NCBI GenBank assembly: GCA_023434205.1
Contig: JAEYTB010000040.1
Location: 1 to 7,559, forward strand
DNA from: Planctomycetota bacterium
Lineage (GTDB): Bacteria; Planctomycetota; Phycisphaerae; Phycisphaerales; UBA1924
Direction: 5' to 3'
Length of the DNA: 7,559 nt
How positions within the stretch are numbered: the first letter of the stretch is position 1; the number at the start of each line of letters is the position of its first letter. Position numbers and translations under genes: made by a program. Positions 6,975 through 7,559 of this stretch are shown here, piece after piece. The notes beneath the pieces are model-generated. The model was not told the origin of the DNA, did no database searches, and saw only the letters and a list, made by a program, of their open reading frames with translations.

Positions 6975-7247
6975 TTGCCGTACACCATCGCCGAGTTCCA
7001 GGACACCCCCAACCCCAACGCCCTGAAGTGCGTGCTCGACCGGCCCCTGCCGCACCACGAGGGGCTGCGGTCGTACACCTCGGCGCCGGCGGCTTCGGGC
7101 GACCGGCTCGCCTCGGAGCTGTTCCAGATCCCGGGGGTGGTGGGCGTGCTCATCAACCCGGGGTGGGTGACGGTGAGCCGGTCGCCGGGGACACCCTGGA
7201 AGCTGATCAAGGCCGGTGTTGAGAAGGTGCTCGGTGGCGCGGACTAA
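6975..7247 (+). CDS. Stand-alone Nfu/NifU N-terminal domain protein
   Basis: A 90-residue protein matching the Nfu N-terminal domain: the hallmark TPNPNALK at 11-18, then LASELFQIPGVVGVLINPGWVTVSR in the middle, corresponding to the family's LF.I.GV..V....FVTV.K pattern, then the closing W.LIK..V...L helix. In Nfu proteins this domain precedes a CxxC domain that carries and transfers Fe-S clusters. That domain is absent here; the only Cys is residue 19, so the protein probably does not scaffold a cluster alone and may bind clients or partners (inference). I chose TTG 6975 because GAGGAG lies 5 nt upstream; the in-frame ATG 6954 would add seven residues (MGRRGAP) without a good ribosome-binding site. 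The 3' end overlaps the mutY start by 14 bp, implying one mRNA. It is divergent from cdaA. Confidence 0.85.
   Translation: MPYTIAEFQDTPNPNALKCVLDRPLPHHEGLRSYTSAPAASGDRLASELFQIPGVVGVLINPGWVTVSRSPGTPWKLIKAGVEKVLGGAD
7221..7227 (+). promoter_or_regulatory. Ribosome-binding site of mutY inside the Nfu-N gene
   Basis: GAGAAGG, 6 nt before GTG 7234, located within the last codons of the upstream gene. It supports the overlapping GTG start of mutY. Confidence 0.6.
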
Positions 7248-7559
7248 GCCGGGTTGCGATCGGGCGCTGGACCGGGAGCTGTGCGCGTGGTTCCGCGAGC
7301 GTGCGCGGCCGCTGCCATGGCGGCGGACCCCCCGCGACCCCTACCTGTCGCTGGTGAGCGAGTACATGCTCCAGCAGACGCAGGTTTCGCGCGTGCTGGA
7401 GAAGTTCGGGCCGTTTACTTCCCGGTTCCCGACGCTGGCGGCGCTGGCCTCGGCGGGGATTGATGATGTGCTGGCGGAGTGGTCGGGGCTGGGCTATTAC
7501 CGGCGGGCCCGGCATCTGCACGCGTGTGCACGGGCGATTGCCGAGCGGCACGGGGGGGT
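7234..7559 (+). CDS. mutY: A/G-specific adenine DNA glycosylase MutY, 3' end outside window
   Basis: Removes adenine mispaired with 8-oxoguanine or guanine, starting base excision repair. The 108 complete codons visible cover the start of the catalytic helix-hairpin-helix domain. RPLPWRRTPRDPYLSLVSE (25-43) and YMLQQTQV (44-51) are the MutY signature; Glu43 is the expected catalytic Glu (E37 of E. coli MutY). These are followed by F..RFPTLAALA and EWSGLGYYRRARHLH (82-96), also diagnostic. The catalytic Asp, the Fe-S cysteines and the C-terminal NUDIX-like domain would lie beyond the right edge. The start is GTG 7234, the only reasonable start before the conserved block, with GAGAAGG 6 nt upstream. 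No stop or frameshift occurs within the visible part. The gene overlaps the Nfu-N gene by 14 bp, so the two are probably translated from one message. Confidence 0.95.
   Translation, partial: MARTKPGCDRALDRELCAWFRERARPLPWRRTPRDPYLSLVSEYMLQQTQVSRVLEKFGPFTSRFPTLAALASAGIDDVLAEWSGLGYYRRARHLHACARAIAERHGG

Noticed and set aside
6860..7210. Upstream extension of CdaA to 408 residues
   Set aside because: It runs antisense to the Nfu-N gene and has no family similarity; the GTG 6859 start matches the usual CdaA layout.
7207..7551. - strand open frame opposite mutY
   Set aside because: The + strand has an unmistakable MutY sequence; the opposite frame is Arg/Pro/Gln-rich without motifs.
7234..7559. 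Possible broken or frameshifted mutY
   Set aside because: Reading from GTG 7234, the frame is continuous to the window edge with all expected N-terminal motifs in order; it is simply truncated by the window.
1..7559. CRISPR arrays, tRNA/rRNA genes, insertion sequences, prophage or defence systems
   Set aside because: I saw no direct-repeat arrays, tRNA-like cloverleaf sequence, transposase motifs or terminal repeats. Nearly all the DNA is explained by ordinary genes.

Overview
The window is a very GC-rich, densely packed bacterial chromosomal segment holding eight protein genes, two of them cut by the window edges. I see no RNA genes, insertion sequences, CRISPR arrays or prophage genes. The strong G/C preference at third codon positions, the frequent GTG/TTG starts and a stand-alone Nfu N-terminal domain gene would fit a Planctomycetota genome (Phycisphaerae-like). 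That placement is inference from style and gene content, not from a marker gene.

Left part (1-2403): the 3' end of an unrecognised, strikingly methionine-rich protein gene on the + strand closes with a textbook intrinsic terminator (1310-1337). Facing it on the - strand is a 340-residue coiled-coil protein gene of unknown function (1381-2403). Its start lies 76 bp from a divergent + strand gene.

Middle (2480-4930): a two-gene + strand unit. An RsuA/RluB-type 23S/16S rRNA pseudouridine synthase with an Arg/Pro-rich tail is followed, with no gap (stop TGA directly abutting ATG), by a YihY/BrkB-family membrane protein with a C-terminal winged-helix-like extension. The synthase has Glu where the family has its catalytic Asp.

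Right part (4937-6859, - strand): a cdaA-cdaR operon. CdaA is a membrane-bound diadenylate cyclase that makes c-di-AMP, and CdaR is its YbbR-domain membrane-anchored regulator. They are separated by 3 bp. CdaA carries Asp-Leu-Ala where the family signature is Asp-Gly-Ala. The operon converges on the yihY-like gene with 6 bp between stop codons, and a 10-bp perfect inverted repeat spans that junction.

Far right (6975-7559, + strand): divergent from cdaA, a small gene for a stand-alone Nfu N-terminal domain overlaps the start of mutY by 14 bp. MutY is the Fe-S-containing A/G mismatch adenine glycosylase. The overlap suggests translational coupling of an Fe-S-related protein with an Fe-S enzyme.

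I did not find a clearly new multi-gene system. The observations most worth checking are the two altered catalytic signatures (CdaA and the pseudouridine synthase), the Nfu-N/mutY pairing and the Met-rich protein.
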